Below, one piece after another: positions 20,301-20,771 of a stretch of 20,771 nucleotides of DNA (within the stretch, counting starts at the first letter, position 1; every line of letters begins with the position of its first letter). A program made the translations under genes and the position numbers. Source of the DNA: an uncultured Collinsella sp. (GTDB taxonomy: Bacteria; Actinomycetota; Coriobacteriia; Coriobacteriales; Coriobacteriaceae); NCBI GenBank assembly GCA_900542305.1, contig UQMU01000035.1:1-20771 (forward strand), in the 5' to 3' direction. A model generated the notes under the pieces. The model saw only the letters and a list, made by a program, of their open reading frames with translations. It was not told where the DNA came from and ran no database searches.

Positions 20301-20771
20301 ATGGAAGGCGAAACGGTCATCGCGGGCGTCGACACGCACAAGGACGTGCATGTCCTGTGCCTGCTCGACGGCCTCGGGAGGAAGATCTGGAGCGGGAGCT
20401 TCGGGGCCGACCCCGAGGGCTACGACAGGCTGGCGGAGGCGATAGGCGACCCGGGGAGCTGCATGGTCGTCGGCGTCGAGGGCACGGCGTCGTACGGGGC
20501 CGGGCTGACGAGGAGGCTCGTGGAGCTCGGGTACAACGTCGTCGAGGTGCTCAGGCCCAAGAGGGACAAGGCGAGGCCCGGCGAGGGGAAGAGCGACCCG
20601 CTGGACGCCGAGCGCGCGGCGCGCAAGGCGGCGTCCGGGAGGGGCTGCTCCGTGCCGAAGTCGCAGGACGGCTGGGTCGAGGCGGTGCGCCAGCTCTACG
20701 TCGCGCGCAGGCTGGCCGTCGCGACGTCCACGTCCTGCGTGGCCTGCGCGAAGTCGATGCTCACGACGGCC
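20301..20771 (+). CDS. IS110-family transposase, N-terminal part (cut by window end)
   Basis: The first 157 codons of a DEDD-type transposase; the frame is open at the window edge. The start at 20301 follows a GGGGAG (20290-20295). The N-terminal RuvC-like motifs are clear: AGVDTHKDVHVLCLLD with the first Asp at 11, VVGVEGTASYGAGLTRRLVELGYNVVEVL with the second acidic residue, and the KSDPLDAERAARKAASG segment with the later Asp pair. The C-terminal transposase_20 domain lies beyond the window. AGG is used for most arginines and GGG for many glycines, unlike the CGC/GGC-rich neighbours, which supports recent transfer. IS110 enzymes lack long terminal inverted repeats, so the ends were not looked for that way. 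Confidence 0.9.
   Translation, partial: MEGETVIAGVDTHKDVHVLCLLDGLGRKIWSGSFGADPEGYDRLAEAIGDPGSCMVVGVEGTASYGAGLTRRLVELGYNVVEVLRPKRDKARPGEGKSDPLDAERAARKAASGRGCSVPKSQDGWVEAVRQLYVARRLAVATSTSCVACAKSMLTTA

Overview
The window looks like chromosomal DNA of a gut actinomycete of the Coriobacteriia, most likely Collinsella or a close relative. The reasons are the GC-rich coding sequence with AT-rich promoters, strong GGAGG-type ribosome sites, mannose-family PTS genes beside SIS-domain sugar-phosphate enzymes, and many long intergenic hairpins. The genus is an inference; no rRNA gene or tRNA was seen.

Layout. 1-1030: a repeat-rich stretch, then a hicA-hicB toxin-antitoxin pair behind an SOS-box-like operator. 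1095-1691: 5-formyltetrahydrofolate cyclo-ligase. 1716-3245: a PD-(D/E)XK-type endonuclease-like gene flanked by two same-orientation copies of a hairpin repeat. 3298-5494: metA (acyltransferase with the acetyl-type Glu111) diverging from a lactate/2-hydroxyisocaproate-type dehydrogenase. 5543-9396 (minus): recQ, a HutC/GntR regulator and SIS deglycase-like protein 1. 9397-11604: intergenic hairpins, a second HutC/GntR regulator and a YitT-family membrane protein. 11744-12589: a 119-bp palindromic element and a HAD phosphatase. 12684-16534 (minus): PTS operon IIAB-IIC-IID-SIS2 with a terminator. 16717-17799: EamA-family transporter. 18031-19951: SIS3 diverging from a third HutC/GntR regulator. 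19952-20771: an IS110-family element cut off by the window end, with a structured noncoding left region.

The central theme is three divergent paralogues of the FrlB/FraB/GfrF fructosamine-6-phosphate deglycase family, three HutC/GntR regulators, and one mannose-family PTS. The simplest model is uptake and phosphorylation of fructosamines (Amadori products such as fructoselysine or glucoselysine) by the PTS, cleavage by the SIS enzymes to a hexose phosphate plus an amine or amino acid, and possibly export of the amine by the EamA protein. All three SIS proteins keep the Glu/His pair, 16 residues apart, that I equate with the catalytic pair of FraB. SIS3 differs in the neighbouring motif. Candidate operators were found by eye for all three regulators: a 17-bp direct repeat upstream of SIS1, a CATACAAGTTA motif between SIS3 and its regulator, and ACGT-N5-ACGT sites upstream of the second regulator, the PTS operon and the EamA gene.

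A second theme is dispersed intergenic repeats. They include a 45-nt element placed identically in the leaders of two unrelated genes, and several long hairpins.
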